DNA of 63,118 nucleotides from a virus. Every line of letters begins with the position of its first letter. The stretch's first letter is position 1. Below the pieces are notes generated by a model. The model was not told the origin of the DNA and did not search any database. It worked only from the letters and a program-made list of their open reading frames with translations. The translations under genes were made by a program, and so were the position numbers. Positions 22,201-31,552 of this stretch are shown here, piece by piece. The DNA lies in IMG/VR virus record IMGVR_UViG_3300006875_000022, positions 1 to 63,118 of that record, one strand, 5' to 3'.

Positions 22201-25200
22201 CCAGATCTCCTCCCACCCTTTGGAAGAATCTAACATAGTCAGAGTCTTTCTTGCCTAGGTTGAATAGTTTTGAAGCTATCTTACCAATGCTTGTATTATG
22301 GAGGGCGTTGATTACAGTGGAGAACACTTGTCCATAAGGAACCAGTGAATAAAGATTATTAATATCTTTTAGATCAGGAAGAGTGAGAGATGTTCTACCC
22401 TCCTGACTCATTGCTTTGGTCTTAGGAATAGTAGAAGATGTGAACTTTATTCCAACAGGAGCAGACTTCTTATAGTCTGTAGAGAATGGTTCTGGAGCAT
22501 AGTCTCTGTTATTGCTTTGCTCATCATTGATGTTTACCAAGTCTTCCTCATTAAAGGAGACCTTAAGGTTGGCTTTTAGGGAGCGCTTAGTCTTTTCAAC
22601 CAGATCATTCCAGGTGTTTTCACTAAGTTGATCCATCCAGCCCTGCTCAGTGTAGATGTTTTTAATCTCATCAAACACTTGCTTGCTGGTTATCTTTCTA
22701 ATATCATAGATGGCTGACTTATCGATTGCACCTATCTTTCCATTTCCAAAGATCATGGCAGAAGATAGGGCTGTCATATCCTGAACAAACTCATTAGTCT
22801 GCTGTTCGTTAAGATCTTCTGCAGCTCTGTAAGCTGGACCTAGGTTCTTAACCTCAGGAGCTAGCTCTCTATCTTTGAATCTACCTTGCTCAATATTATC
22901 AAACAGTTGGTCCTTTAATGTAGGTTTGGCTACAAAGGACTTGAAGAAATCCATGATTCTTTTGAAGAACTCACGGATAGCATCTCCTAAAGTTCTAGCA
23001 GCAAGCTTACCTTTTCTGTAATCACTGAAGTCATCAGCTAGTCTATCTTCCACTTGCTCTTCTGTAGCATCAGCAAAGTTGATAGTCTTACCGCTAAGCC
23101 TGTCTTTGAAGCTACCCTCTTTAGCATTAAACTCTTTTACAATAGCAGCTCTTTCATCAGCGTTGAGCAATCCTCTCCATATACCGTGAAATATCTCATG
23201 GTATTCTGTAGCTCTCAATCCACCACGTACAAACTTAGCCACACCATTCTCAAACACACCCCATGCCTTTCTATTAGGATTGATGGTTACCATCTGTCCA
23301 AGAATCTCATAAGGGATTTGAGGCACCTTCTCAGCATGCCATTTCTTAAAGGCTTCAATATCAGCCTCAGTCATTCTCTCAGACTCATCAGTCTCACTTA
23401 CAGCTCTGAATAGGTTTCCTCTCTTCTTTGTCTTCTTAGGATCAAACTGTGTCTTCTTAGGCTGTGCTTCTTCAGCAGGTTTAGGTCCTTCTAAAGCAGC
23501 TAGTTCTGGATTATGTAAAGTTATTCTTATGAATTCTGCATCTGATAGTAAATCTTTATTATATAAGAATGAATCAAAAGCATCTATAAATTGTGTTTTT
23601 CTAACAATTTCACCAAATTTTTCAGTGCTAGTTACAAAACCTTTATACTTTTTGGAATACTCTTCTATTCTACTAAAGATTTCAGGGAAGTAGTTTTTTA
23701 CTGTTTCTGCTAGTTTTAGCATTCTTTCCTTTGACTCATTAGTAACTACTCCAGATTTATCTTTAAAGAAACCTATACCACCACCCCTAGATATTCTAGA
23801 AGATACATCTCCTTTAGAACTTACATGTATTCTGTTAGAGAAATAAATAGTCTTATCATTAGATTTGACAAACTGCATAACTGTAATTGCTCCAGTATCT
23901 GTAATATCTACAGTTTGTTCATATGTAACATTTCCTAATACTTTAGTAATTTCATATTTATTAGGATTAGCAAGTATGTCTGCTTTGTTATCTATTATAG
24001 ACTGAGTATTTATACTAAATAAACTTTCTATATCAGCTTTAGCATCTGTAGAAACAGGAGCTTCGGGAGCACTAGGAACAACTTCCTCAACTGTAGCAGT
24101 CTTTAGATCATTATCCACTTCCTTTCTAACAACACTGAGTATGACACCATTGGCTTGTTTAACCAATGATTCCTCATCTGCCTCTGGGGAGTTTTGTCTT
24201 AGCTTCTTAACAAGGTTATCTTGTGTCTTCTTAAACTCCTCGCTGTCTACCAAGAATTGAGGATCTTCTCCTTCCTTAATGGTGAAAGTTACATTACCAA
24301 AGCTCAGAATAGGAGTGGTGTTCTCTGTAGTTCCATTGTATTCAAACTTACCTTTAGGAGCAACAACCACCACTGGTTTAGCTTCTACAGCAGGTTTGTT
24401 TATTACACCAATAGGAAGCTCAAGTCCTATAAGGGTTGAGTATTTCTGCTTATGTGTATAAGGAATCTCAGAAAGAGGAATGGCTATTTTAGTTGTAAGA
24501 GGGGTGTCAGCTGCAGCTCTCTTAGATCCATCTGGGAATGTAGAGGACAACAAGTAGGACTGGTAGTTAGCCCAATCACGAGACTTGAGTTCTCCCTTCT
24601 CAATATAGAACTCTGTAAAGGACTTGCTGAACATTTCCTCAGACAAGCTCTTGTTGTTTGTATTGTGGTAGGAGTTACTGATAGCCTCAATCAATTCCTT
24701 CTTATTCTCAGCCAGTTTAGCAATAGGGAATGACTTACCAGCAAAAGATATTGTGGTTCCATCCTCAGAAATATTTATCTGATTAGAACCTTCTTTTGTA
24801 TCTCCTGTTCTCCAATAGAGAATGTTCTGCAGGAACTTGGCTTCTTTTGTCTTACTGAATACAATCTTCTTTCCAGCATTAGCTCTCTGAGTGATGTCAT
24901 TAGCCATCTTCTCAATAACAGCATATATCACCTGAGCTCTCTTGCCATCCAACTTCACATTGTTCAAGAAGGCAACATTGTCACCATATACAAGAACTGG
25001 TCTGCCATTAGGGAAGTTTATAGCTCTTCCTTTGAATGTGATAGTTTTGGTTGTTGGAATCTGTATAATTGATTGACCCTTAAGAACTTGTCTTTCTTCC
25101 TTAGGATCAGATGTAATCAGTGTGACTGCTACATGGTTAGGAGTGTCACCTTCTATAGCTATACCTCTAGATATGTTGAACTCATAAACTGTAGGAGATG

Positions 25201-28200
25201 CACTAGGATCTGTAGCAAATATGTTTGCTCTTTCTTTTTTCCAAGCTTCTAGATATACTTTAGCTTCTTCCTCCTGTCCACTTCTTGCTTTTGTACCACC
25301 CTGGCTATCTTTAAGAGCAGCTCTACGCATTGTCTGGAAAACAACATTACCAAGTTTGGTTTCATCTAATTGCTCTCCAAACTTACCAAGTTTGTTTCCA
25401 GTTTTATCAATAAAGTATAGATCACTACCCACTTGTTCTACAAACACTTGGGCAATAAATCCATTGTCTATATCTGTAGTGTCTTTTAAGAACTTGTCTT
25501 TTTGTTCTTGTGTTGCTAGGTCCTCATTTCTAACACCATAGGAGATTTGAGTGAGTCCCTCTAATCCATATGCTTTCTCCAATAGAGGAGTGATAAGGAT
25601 AGCTCTTAGGTTTGCTCTATTAGCAAAACCCTGTGCCTTGTTTAAAAACTCTCTAGAATTCTTAATGTGAATAGGAGACAGAGCAGCATTCTTCTGCCAG
25701 TTAGGATCATCACTACCTTCAGATTCTGTAGTGCTTGAGCTGAACAATATCTTTATATCAGGAAGAGCACTTTCTTTACCGTAAGGTTCTGCAGGGTTTC
25801 CTGTGTTTACGTTTCCAGAATCTGCCTCTAGGTCTTTCTGCTCATTAGCTATTTGCTCTTTCTGCTTAGCTATCTTTTCCTCTTGGGTTTCAAGAGGAGT
25901 GTATTTCAATATATCTGTTTTAGGAATGTCTTGGATGTCACCATTGGAGTCAGTGATTCTGATAGTGCCATCTCCATTATCTCTAACCACAGTCACCTTA
26001 AGTAGGCTGCTTAGATTTTCATTCAAATACTTAGTAGTGGCAGATGCTTCTTCTTTTGAAGGATGTGTAGATACAATAGTCTTGTCTGGACTAATCACTT
26101 GGTATCTTCCATCAGCAATCTTCCTGGTTCTATACTTACCAAGATTTGAAGTTTCATACTCTCTACCAGGAGTGAGTTCTGACTCAGGAGCATGTTTAGG
26201 AGGAAGTCTGTTCTCATCCACCTTGTTAAACTCGTCAAACCCTTTCTCAGGATTAGATAGAATATCAAATGCATCTCCTGCATCTTTCTTCATCTCAGCC
26301 AGTCTGTTAAGATCTACAGCTAGAGAGATAGCCTTTTCTACATCCAGAGGATGTTTGATGTTCTTATCAGTTCTTAGAGGGTCTCTTCCGTTAATCTCAA
26401 AGTTTACTAGGTTGTCAAATAGCTTAAGATAGTCGCCTGGTAGATTTTCCTTCCTAGAAAGAACATCTTTAGACATCTCATCTTTTGCTACTAAATAGTA
26501 GGTGTCTGTAACACCATATATTTTTTCTGCTAGGTTTCTAAGTGTCTTAGCTCTTCTCTCCAGTTTCTTTCTTTCCTCAGGAGTGGTGATGTCACTAATT
26601 AGACCAAGAGATGTTGTAGCCTCTTTCTCATATTCTTTAGCCAAGTCTAATAGCGAGTCAACACTACCAAGTTTCTTAACTATATCTACAGACAATAGAG
26701 GATTGATGTCAATCAGTTCTTTCTGTATCTCATCGGTTCTTCTGTCAGCATGATCAATCAAGGATGGGAAATAAGTCATTGCTGTCTTATAGTTCTCATA
26801 CTTCCTGTAGTTCTCGCTTTCAGTTATTTCCTCATCAGTCTTAGGAGTTCTGATATACTTGTAAGGGTTTACAAAGAACTCATTGATCTTGTCGTAGTTT
26901 CTCTTAATCTTATTAGCTTCCTCTTGAACCAATGACAGGTATGCATTTACAACCTGTCTGTTGTCTGCCGTAGCATCAAATCCAAACATTTGTTTGAATT
27001 GCTCATTAGGAAGTTCTTTGGCAAGTTTAATTTCTTCCTCTAGAAGACCATATCTGTTGCCCTGCATTCTGGCATTTGCCCAAGAGAACAAAGCTCTAAA
27101 CTGAGCATTCTTGTATTCAAATATATCTCTCTTCTTAACAGCAGCTTCCATGTCTTTAGAAGCCTTAAGCTGTTGAGCAGCATTTTCAAAGTTGTTCTCA
27201 AATACACCCATGAGCTGGCTAGAGTTGAGATTGTTAATCTCAGCAGCTATCTGAGCTTTTGATCCTGTACCTTTTATGTTACTATATACACTCTTTGCTT
27301 TACCAGTGAGTCCTGCTGTCAAAGCTCCTAAGAACATGTTCTCCCAACCAGCTGTTGTTCTGAATTGGTCAACTAGTCCAGTTCCTATAGAATCAATGAA
27401 TTCAGCTAAGTCGTTTCTTGATTTGTTATTTTTCTGATCAAAATACTTCTTATTGTAATAGTCGTACGTACCTCTTTCTATTGCAAACTGTCCACCCTCT
27501 TCAAACACACCTTCTGTAAACAGTTCAGGTGCATATGGTTTGATGTCTCTAACTATCTTTCCAAATGTAGACTTAGGCACTATTTCTGAATAGCCACCCA
27601 TTAGTCCATCTTGAAGAGCAATGCGCTTACCAGCAATTTCCTGGAATATAGGAGAGGTTACACCTACTCTTGCTGAAGAGAAAGGTCTTAATATGTTTTC
27701 AAACTGTATAGCGTTTGATACAAGGAGGATGCCAAGGTTTCCTATTTCCCTAGCGTTCATAGCAGATGTAGCAATATCCTCAATATCTTTCAGGTCTTTT
27801 CCAGTGGGTTCTAATCCATAGTTGTCAAGCTTGTATTGATCAATCAGATCAGTCTTCAATGTTCTGTATCCATCTCTTGACTCAATTCCTGCCTCAGTGA
27901 GAGCAGATGTCCACAGATTAAGTCCATATCTAAACTGATTATTAATCTTTCTAGAAGCAGCCAATTGAGCCAATGTTTCCATTCTATTGAGCTGCTCAGC
28001 TGTTCTACCAGCTTGCACACCGCTATCTAGAAACGATGTAAGGATACCTTTTTCAGTGGCACCCAATGCTCTTCCCACCCTGCTTTCTGAGGATAGGATT
28101 TTATTCATGTAAAGAGCTGCTTTTCCTATCTGGTTAGATAGCAAAGGAATTTCACCAAGTCCTTGTGTAAGAGCACCTATGGCAAAATCCTGCACTACAG

Positions 28201-28813
28201 CACCAGCAATAGCACCACCCATGAATCCAAGGTTCTTAACAAACTTGTCTCCAAAGGTGTTAGCAAAGCCACTACCTAGGATGCTTTTAAAAGGATGTGC
28301 TTTCTCATAGTCTGAATAGTAGTTGGGATAGAGATCTTCTAGATTTCTATACCAGTCATCTATAGGACTAACATAAGAGTCTTTTCCAGCAAGCTCAGAT
28401 AAATCTTGTTTTGCTACAGCGTTTATTGTTTCTGGAATACTATTGAATGATTGTGCAAAGGTGCCCACCATAAAGGCACCACCTTTTACAAGACCGTTAC
28501 CAATCTGCTTGTACCAGGGTTGTACTCTTGCATATAAATCTTCATAGTTTGTTCCTGGCTTATAATAATCATACCTCTTGTTTCTAGAAAGCTCACTTAT
28601 CGTAGATCCGAATATAGGCCCTGATTGGACAGAGTTCATTCTGAATAGGTCTTGAACATCTCCAGTACCCACCTGTCCAAAGTCTGAATCTAGATTTGGG
28701 ACAGCAGGATGCAGGGTGTCAGGCAACACCTTCCCCTTATAGACTTCTTGCTCTTTGGGAAATCCTTCAAGTGGCTTATCAAAAGCTGGTAAATCTTTAT
28801 TAAAAATCGGCAT
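16238..28813 (-). CDS. Giant virion RNA polymerase fused to a zincin metalloprotease, 4191 aa
   Basis: A crAss-like virion-packaged DNA-dependent RNA polymerase. Residues 3249-3253 are DFDID within a TKAGSDFDIDKLN context. This is the double-psi beta-barrel metal-binding motif of the polymerase shown for Cellulophaga phage phi14:2 gp66, which is related to eukaryotic RNAi polymerases and transcribes early genes after ejection. A second enzyme site is HEIFH at 1872-1876, with a downstream EEQVEDRLADDF acidic segment (Glu1918-1922) as likely third zinc ligand. The protein is about twice the length of gp66, so extra N-terminal modules are fused. Residues ~90-260 have several Gly/Ala-rich hydrophobic stretches that might contact membrane. 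It overlaps the 886-aa gene by 14 nt and is followed directly by the 1943-aa gene: one ejectosome operon. The polymerase motif is strong; domain borders are not resolved. Confidence 0.9.
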   Translation of the reverse strand: MPIFNKDLPAFDKPLEGFPKEQEVYKGKVLPDTLHPAVPNLDSDFGQVGTGDVQDLFRMNSVQSGPIFGSTISELSRNKRYDYYKPGTNYEDLYARVQPWYKQIGNGLVKGGAFMVGTFAQSFNSIPETINAVAKQDLSELAGKDSYVSPIDDWYRNLEDLYPNYYSDYEKAHPFKSILGSGFANTFGDKFVKNLGFMGGAIAGAVVQDFAIGALTQGLGEIPLLSNQIGKAALYMNKILSSESRVGRALGATEKGILTSFLDSGVQAGRTAEQLNRMETLAQLAASRKINNQFRYGLNLWTSALTEAGIESRDGYRTLKTDLIDQYKLDNYGLEPTGKDLKDIEDIATSAMNAREIGNLGILLVSNAIQFENILRPFSSARVGVTSPIFQEIAGKRIALQDGLMGGYSEIVPKSTFGKIVRDIKPYAPELFTEGVFEEGGQFAIERGTYDYYNKKYFDQKNNKSRNDLAEFIDSIGTGLVDQFRTTAGWENMFLGALTAGLTGKAKSVYSNIKGTGSKAQIAAEINNLNSSQLMGVFENNFENAAQQLKASKDMEAAVKKRDIFEYKNAQFRALFSWANARMQGNRYGLLEEEIKLAKELPNEQFKQMFGFDATADNRQVVNAYLSLVQEEANKIKRNYDKINEFFVNPYKYIRTPKTDEEITESENYRKYENYKTAMTYFPSLIDHADRRTDEIQKELIDINPLLSVDIVKKLGSVDSLLDLAKEYEKEATTSLGLISDITTPEERKKLERRAKTLRNLAEKIYGVTDTYYLVAKDEMSKDVLSRKENLPGDYLKLFDNLVNFEINGRDPLRTDKNIKHPLDVEKAISLAVDLNRLAEMKKDAGDAFDILSNPEKGFDEFNKVDENRLPPKHAPESELTPGREYETSNLGKYRTRKIADGRYQVISPDKTIVSTHPSKEEASATTKYLNENLSSLLKVTVVRDNGDGTIRITDSNGDIQDIPKTDILKYTPLETQEEKIAKQKEQIANEQKDLEADSGNVNTGNPAEPYGKESALPDIKILFSSSTTESEGSDDPNWQKNAALSPIHIKNSREFLNKAQGFANRANLRAILITPLLEKAYGLEGLTQISYGVRNEDLATQEQKDKFLKDTTDIDNGFIAQVFVEQVGSDLYFIDKTGNKLGKFGEQLDETKLGNVVFQTMRRAALKDSQGGTKARSGQEEEAKVYLEAWKKERANIFATDPSASPTVYEFNISRGIAIEGDTPNHVAVTLITSDPKEERQVLKGQSIIQIPTTKTITFKGRAINFPNGRPVLVYGDNVAFLNNVKLDGKRAQVIYAVIEKMANDITQRANAGKKIVFSKTKEAKFLQNILYWRTGDTKEGSNQINISEDGTTISFAGKSFPIAKLAENKKELIEAISNSYHNTNNKSLSEEMFSKSFTEFYIEKGELKSRDWANYQSYLLSSTFPDGSKRAAADTPLTTKIAIPLSEIPYTHKQKYSTLIGLELPIGVINKPAVEAKPVVVVAPKGKFEYNGTTENTTPILSFGNVTFTIKEGEDPQFLVDSEEFKKTQDNLVKKLRQNSPEADEESLVKQANGVILSVVRKEVDNDLKTATVEEVVPSAPEAPVSTDAKADIESLFSINTQSIIDNKADILANPNKYEITKVLGNVTYEQTVDITDTGAITVMQFVKSNDKTIYFSNRIHVSSKGDVSSRISRGGGIGFFKDKSGVVTNESKERMLKLAETVKNYFPEIFSRIEEYSKKYKGFVTSTEKFGEIVRKTQFIDAFDSFLYNKDLLSDAEFIRITLHNPELAALEGPKPAEEAQPKKTQFDPKKTKKRGNLFRAVSETDESERMTEADIEAFKKWHAEKVPQIPYEILGQMVTINPNRKAWGVFENGVAKFVRGGLRATEYHEIFHGIWRGLLNADERAAIVKEFNAKEGSFKDRLSGKTINFADATEEQVEDRLADDFSDYRKGKLAARTLGDAIREFFKRIMDFFKSFVAKPTLKDQLFDNIEQGRFKDRELAPEVKNLGPAYRAAEDLNEQQTNEFVQDMTALSSAMIFGNGKIGAIDKSAIYDIRKITSKQVFDEIKNIYTEQGWMDQLSENTWNDLVEKTKRSLKANLKVSFNEEDLVNINDEQSNNRDYAPEPFSTDYKKSAPVGIKFTSSTIPKTKAMSQEGRTSLTLPDLKDINNLYSLVPYGQVFSTVINALHNTSIGKIASKLFNLGKKDSDYVRFFQRVGGDLETGTLPFGDFKYDDWRLFIELVQVYTKQKPDARIEYIQGNQVYSGSALVTGIVNTTVKGWIQNIRNLAKDPDSIIKYDSVDKSYTIEDISDVKIDSPKQQLEFLAKLGVTFSKDAYDRLSKDIKQNKFPTAVSSIKNTLLKDKQIMNVQKKTLDIGGPLNTLAEFLVGATNPIQASTRTNITGNQANSFADSNAPSVFETTFNEVGSIQELFQIRPELQDVFSKGSQVLKLGGLFFDEDGKRTNLKIKLGYIEGRNNNDTSSGKSVGNLTEGEKLSLEINQNLNGQFYVLIPADSSTEWMMNLGNNVEFAEFETGEAWDKVNNIFKDYLFDDVALALDADNRKDIRNLGDRARDLRFFGEILSEKYASAIQEMIDDERSLGDIQTYINENFKDREIEDPVGNKKIVLGIESDIKAFINGSAKETIENLKNTGELSFTDEGFLKYESLDGNFASRESLKKNELTEEDVTNIITFANTNQIISNFEYHKILFGDPYQFAIKDNQLDETKRIKSFLSPRRITVDLVEFNSFLNDNVNNADGIKLDPKDPGYHTFKSYTKTITLNDVKVASSLANNPNLSKEVRKAFLDITEADASSILELGTYREVKIKNSQWPKEAEDWYQWQMAYTRQNMPGYDYTNPVLEEHDKALVATPEPGFVLEVLKPIVSGVKNNKNRIELVLDKFSQMPIYYKAVQGTSLEDVYLRMINPDNQIGYAIMVSGRKVGAQKLYELYKGGKLNSDAFSEEDIVEVPWKIYGIQVENSYEGPGYQTRGSQLTKISTLDLYAYGEPIGANAERKEAIRAAVNKNKDILSRYHKNKYEGFLKKAGLEDLEGVYRIVDRAALAKALQDEMFKRTLSENVVDSIQLDENNEFIIPFEASPAYVQIRNIIYSFIDKAIGSPKMSGGPYVQVPVTGWESASKGRGLAVKTKDGYKKISREEYEAMEDKKGVILTEDTLKIYEDEKGKRYCEVMIPHWFRDLGKLSKKTDAEILQYLNTPEGRKILTGVGFRIPTQALSSAEVFVVKGFLPKAMGKTVVVPSAITTKAGSDFDIDKLNMYLKATYIDRNGNLRLVTLEGDEASTRAFYTKVFNDSLAGKQMYKTELLEAAQILSYNLDDPKNLVEKYANTLNIVLEGVTDSSDYEQAIIDDINELGDENIQKGLREKFVDEMYTKALENEYYESLEELLTLPENFSRLVNPVTDGGLKKLAGKIDALKGYDEAAVKNKLLNRNFLSNLRNAFITGKKWVGIVATNITGHSLAQKSKIIIDPVRFENVKNRDERNILKYNGGQILLDHNTIEVDGKTYASISGIYDAKNEGYISDGLSGYATAVVDVAKDPYILRIIKSDLLISTFMFLRRVGVPNEQLAMFMNQPIIDEYIKLLDKKKSKTLFDSRYINEIQEFFPHLKQDITNTFDKDGLEENIKTYYSEKQLSPRKNGEQIAILKEFLKYAKMADFSFNLTQASNYDTTKFRNAENLSNKQYKQEFAEKYNIFSSVDELLRNTHIGEQAMYLNKSVDAAAEYLVLDKPEFMEITDELMEPYYRDQYLGNEDRNKVGNKMKSALLDFIIQTRTDVAANLYRDLVETSTSVANMLTEAKKQFPNVKIINDLEVDSSGRIGGAQTIKLRVNDKSKDSEDMYTGMMRELRDDPRTNALYNGIVKLSILQGTQMSPISIKNIIPVEDYAAKITPIIAGLKADESIKAFAKSYEFQRNEFADDKVVPIVNPRFREVEQVEYNEDAPRRFQAAFVKINTMNGPIVVPGQFPTIQGLGVKTMQRQLLFLNEKYDAKGSNYDVVKVPRALPINKKKLDEGKFDIATGLEITNQTYAEKIKNGDTSLQNYYGYQKVKNVDGSPVIAGRDRDGNAIYVYKFINLHGDGNYTTEYYGDGRPSVFNNGTQKNIINVNGSKVSGEISDAAIVDYFRENAYSDIMKVQPAEAAISFESAFPAERQKKIVSNFATKHNMTEEQALDYINNAIATKGQEAIDKLKECY

Positions 28814-31460
28814 CTAGATTATTATTTTTAAAGTAGTTCTCTATCAACAGATCATTCACTTGATACATTGATTTTTCAGAACCTGAAAAAGTAGAAAACA
28901 CCTCGCCAGGAATAGGAACAACCTTTCCTGTCTTTTTACTTTTTACATAAACAACAGGGGTGGTGTTGTTTTTGTCAGTTTGATCAAAGAAGATATCACC
29001 CTTCACTATGTATTTCTTAGATGGAATATCATAAGTGCCAGAAGTGAAAGCATCCTCTGGATTCATCAAAGCACTTTTAGCAACATGATATTTGTAGTTG
29101 GTGCTACCATTTGCTGCTGCTGATTGCCAGAAATCCATATTTGTATTGTCAACAAGATTTGGATACATTGTAGCAAAGTCAGACTTTGAAATCTTAAACT
29201 TCTGAGTTGCAAGATTTTTACCTAGCATTCCAGTCATTGTAATGAATACATTATCTCCCCAGGTAGTATGAGTCACCTTAGTGTCAGGATTTAGAGCTAG
29301 TTCTTTTACAGTGTCAAAGTTAAAATCCTTACCTTTTACAAAGCCAGCTAGTTCCTCTGTCTGTCCTTTTTGCTCTCTTCCTAGTTTATCCTCTATCAAA
29401 GGTAGAAGCGTGCTTGTTGCTCCCTTTGGAAGCAATGATGATACTGGAGCTACAGAGTTAATAGTTTCACCAAGCACTCTTGCAAATGTATCATCTCTTT
29501 CTTTCAGAAGATTACCAAAGGTTCGGTCATACTTTGTTTTTAAGCTTACTGCTCTATTTACAAAACCATTTGTAAAACTATCACCTCTGCCAGAGTATCT
29601 ATCTTTATACTTTTGGTAAATTCTAAACTCATCAGCAGTTAAGTTTTTTCTTGCTCCTGCATCATCAAATTTTGTAGGTTCAGATATGGAAACTCCCGTG
29701 GTGGAGGAAGACGTAGTCCTTCCTGGAAGTATATACTTAGAAATATTTCTATCTATCCTATATACTTGTTCTGCTGTATAGTTAGCATAACCTTGTTCAT
29801 TTTTTAACGTCTCATCAATTACTGCTCTTTTTCCTTTAATACTTTCATCAGCTACGTTATTTGCATAATCAATAGCATTAACCTTAAGCTTATACAATCT
29901 ATCCAGCTCAGAATACTGACCAAGGATTTTTCTTGTAGAAGCGTCTACAGAGTTCTTGTTTGAGTTGTAAGATGCTAGGTCACTGTTGAATTGCCTATCT
30001 AATATATCTTGATATTCTTTATCTGTGAGCTTTTTATCAAGCTGTTTCTCATAGTCTGCTTTAGAAGGCTGGTTCTTTGCCCAATTCACCTTTAATGCAT
30101 TCTTGTCATTATTCAGTTGGTCTATGTCAGCTCCTTGTTTAAAGCTTTCTATCATTCCATCCAATATCTCTTTATCTGTAGGAGGAGCTCCAACATATTT
30201 AGCTGTAGTTGGACCAAGAGGATTAGGACCCAATCCTTCTTTATATAAGGCTAGTGCTTGGTCAAATGCTTCTTTATTTGCAAGTCTAGATTCTGTAGCC
30301 ATCTTTAAACCAAACTCTTTCTGCCACTGAGCATTCTTTGTGTTAAACTCAACCACCTTGAAGTTGTAGGCTCTGTCCTCATTCATTTGTTTTTTGATGG
30401 GACTATCTACAATATTTTGAATATGGGATATGTTTGAGAAACTATTAGCAAAGTTGTTTATAGAATTCATTGCAAATAGCTTCTGTTTGTATCCCTCAGG
30501 ATTTGCCTGAATTCCTGCTATTACATCTCTATACTGATCTTCTGTATTCTTCAGCTGTTTTTTATATTGTTCAAGTTGAACATCTATATCCTTGGTCATC
30601 TGTTGATTTCCAACATTCTGAGTTTTAAGGATGGTTAGATTGTCTATGGTCTTTGTCAACTCCTCTTTGTTAGACCTGTAAGTGCTATCAGCTTCCTTAA
30701 TAAGCATATCAGGTGTGTATCCCTTGTAGCTAACATATGCATCGATCTTCATCTGTGCATAGTCATTATCATCCATAGCTGCCATGATGGCTTCCTTAAG
30801 TCTCTGAGGATCAATACCTTTGAAGGTTTCTCTCACCATGTAGTCATTGACAATAGGCTTACCAGTCTTTGGATCAATGACCATTTTACCATCTTTCATT
30901 ACAAATGGAAGATCTGTCTCTGTTTCTTTTATATCAAGAGCCTTCTTTATCTCTATCCACTTCTTCTGATAGTCTGAGTAAGGTTGATAGTTCTCACCAA
31001 ATACCTGTCCCACTTTATTGTTATTCAGATAGGAGCTCACCTGGTCATTGAAGTAGATTTCATTGTTTCTGTGGAGGGTACCTTTCTCCCTAGCCTGGTC
31101 CATCAAAGTTTGCTGCTTCCTAATCTGTTGTGTAGAACGTACAGCATTCTGTACATTTTTGTCTTTAACAATCTGGGTAGTCATACCTCCTACAGAGTTG
31201 ACAAGCTGATAGTTAGAGAAATCACCAGCGGCCACAGTTCTAAGATTGTTACCAAGTTCATTCAGTTTAGACTGCAAATACATTCTATCTGAAGGATGGT
31301 ATATATCCAATCCAGCTATGTTATCTATCTGAGACTGAATCTTTTGGACCCCCTCATCATAGCGCTTCTGTTTCTCCATACCCACCTGCACCATAGCCTC
31401 CACAGGAAGCTGCTGGATATAGGGGTTAAACTGGGGTATTATGTCTGTATAAGAGGCCAT
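28800..31460 (-). CDS. Virion cargo/ejection protein candidate, 886 aa
   Basis: No catalytic motif recognised. The N-terminus (MASYTDIIPQFNPYIQQLPV, then VQVGMEKQKRYDEGVQKIQ) and the long charged helical middle fit the conserved protein encoded directly before the RNA polymerase in crAss-like phages, thought to be part of the packaged cargo. Heptad-like stretches around residues 255-330 suggest coiled coil. No signal peptide or clear membrane segment. It is the first gene after a good promoter-like site (31475-31505), and its end overlaps the polymerase start by 14 nt, so the pair is likely made together and packaged together. A structural muzzle or inner-tail role is the alternative. Confidence 0.75.
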   Translation of the reverse strand: MASYTDIIPQFNPYIQQLPVEAMVQVGMEKQKRYDEGVQKIQSQIDNIAGLDIYHPSDRMYLQSKLNELGNNLRTVAAGDFSNYQLVNSVGGMTTQIVKDKNVQNAVRSTQQIRKQQTLMDQAREKGTLHRNNEIYFNDQVSSYLNNNKVGQVFGENYQPYSDYQKKWIEIKKALDIKETETDLPFVMKDGKMVIDPKTGKPIVNDYMVRETFKGIDPQRLKEAIMAAMDDNDYAQMKIDAYVSYKGYTPDMLIKEADSTYRSNKEELTKTIDNLTILKTQNVGNQQMTKDIDVQLEQYKKQLKNTEDQYRDVIAGIQANPEGYKQKLFAMNSINNFANSFSNISHIQNIVDSPIKKQMNEDRAYNFKVVEFNTKNAQWQKEFGLKMATESRLANKEAFDQALALYKEGLGPNPLGPTTAKYVGAPPTDKEILDGMIESFKQGADIDQLNNDKNALKVNWAKNQPSKADYEKQLDKKLTDKEYQDILDRQFNSDLASYNSNKNSVDASTRKILGQYSELDRLYKLKVNAIDYANNVADESIKGKRAVIDETLKNEQGYANYTAEQVYRIDRNISKYILPGRTTSSSTTGVSISEPTKFDDAGARKNLTADEFRIYQKYKDRYSGRGDSFTNGFVNRAVSLKTKYDRTFGNLLKERDDTFARVLGETINSVAPVSSLLPKGATSTLLPLIEDKLGREQKGQTEELAGFVKGKDFNFDTVKELALNPDTKVTHTTWGDNVFITMTGMLGKNLATQKFKISKSDFATMYPNLVDNTNMDFWQSAAANGSTNYKYHVAKSALMNPEDAFTSGTYDIPSKKYIVKGDIFFDQTDKNNTTPVVYVKSKKTGKVVPIPGEVFSTFSGSEKSMYQVNDLLIENYFKNNNLDADF

Positions 31461-31474
31461 AGAGTATTAAGTTA

Positions 31475-31505
31475 CAAATGTAATAGAAAGAATTATAATT
31501 TCCAA
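31475..31505 (-). promoter_or_regulatory. Promoter-like site of the virion RNA polymerase operon
   Basis: Minus strand: TTG (31505-31503), 20 nt, TACATTTG (31482-31475), an exact TAnnTTTG. The ATG at 31460 follows 14 nt after it. It lies in an 86-bp gap after the 1117-aa gene and would drive the 886-aa, polymerase and 1943-aa genes with host sigma factor. Confidence 0.6.
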
Positions 31506-31531
31506 GAGCACTAACAGATTTTGGTAATTCT

Positions 31532-31552
31532 CTCTAACTGAATTAGTTAGAG
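31532..31552. terminator. Hairpin across the stop codon of the 1117-aa gene
   Basis: Eight-base arms CTCTAACT / AGTTAGAG flank a 5-nt loop and include the TAA stop of the upstream gene. The T-run lies on the plus-strand side (ATTTTTAA), so for minus-strand transcripts it is a hairpin without a U-tract: more likely a weak terminator, pausing site or mRNA end stabiliser than a full terminator. Confidence 0.4.
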
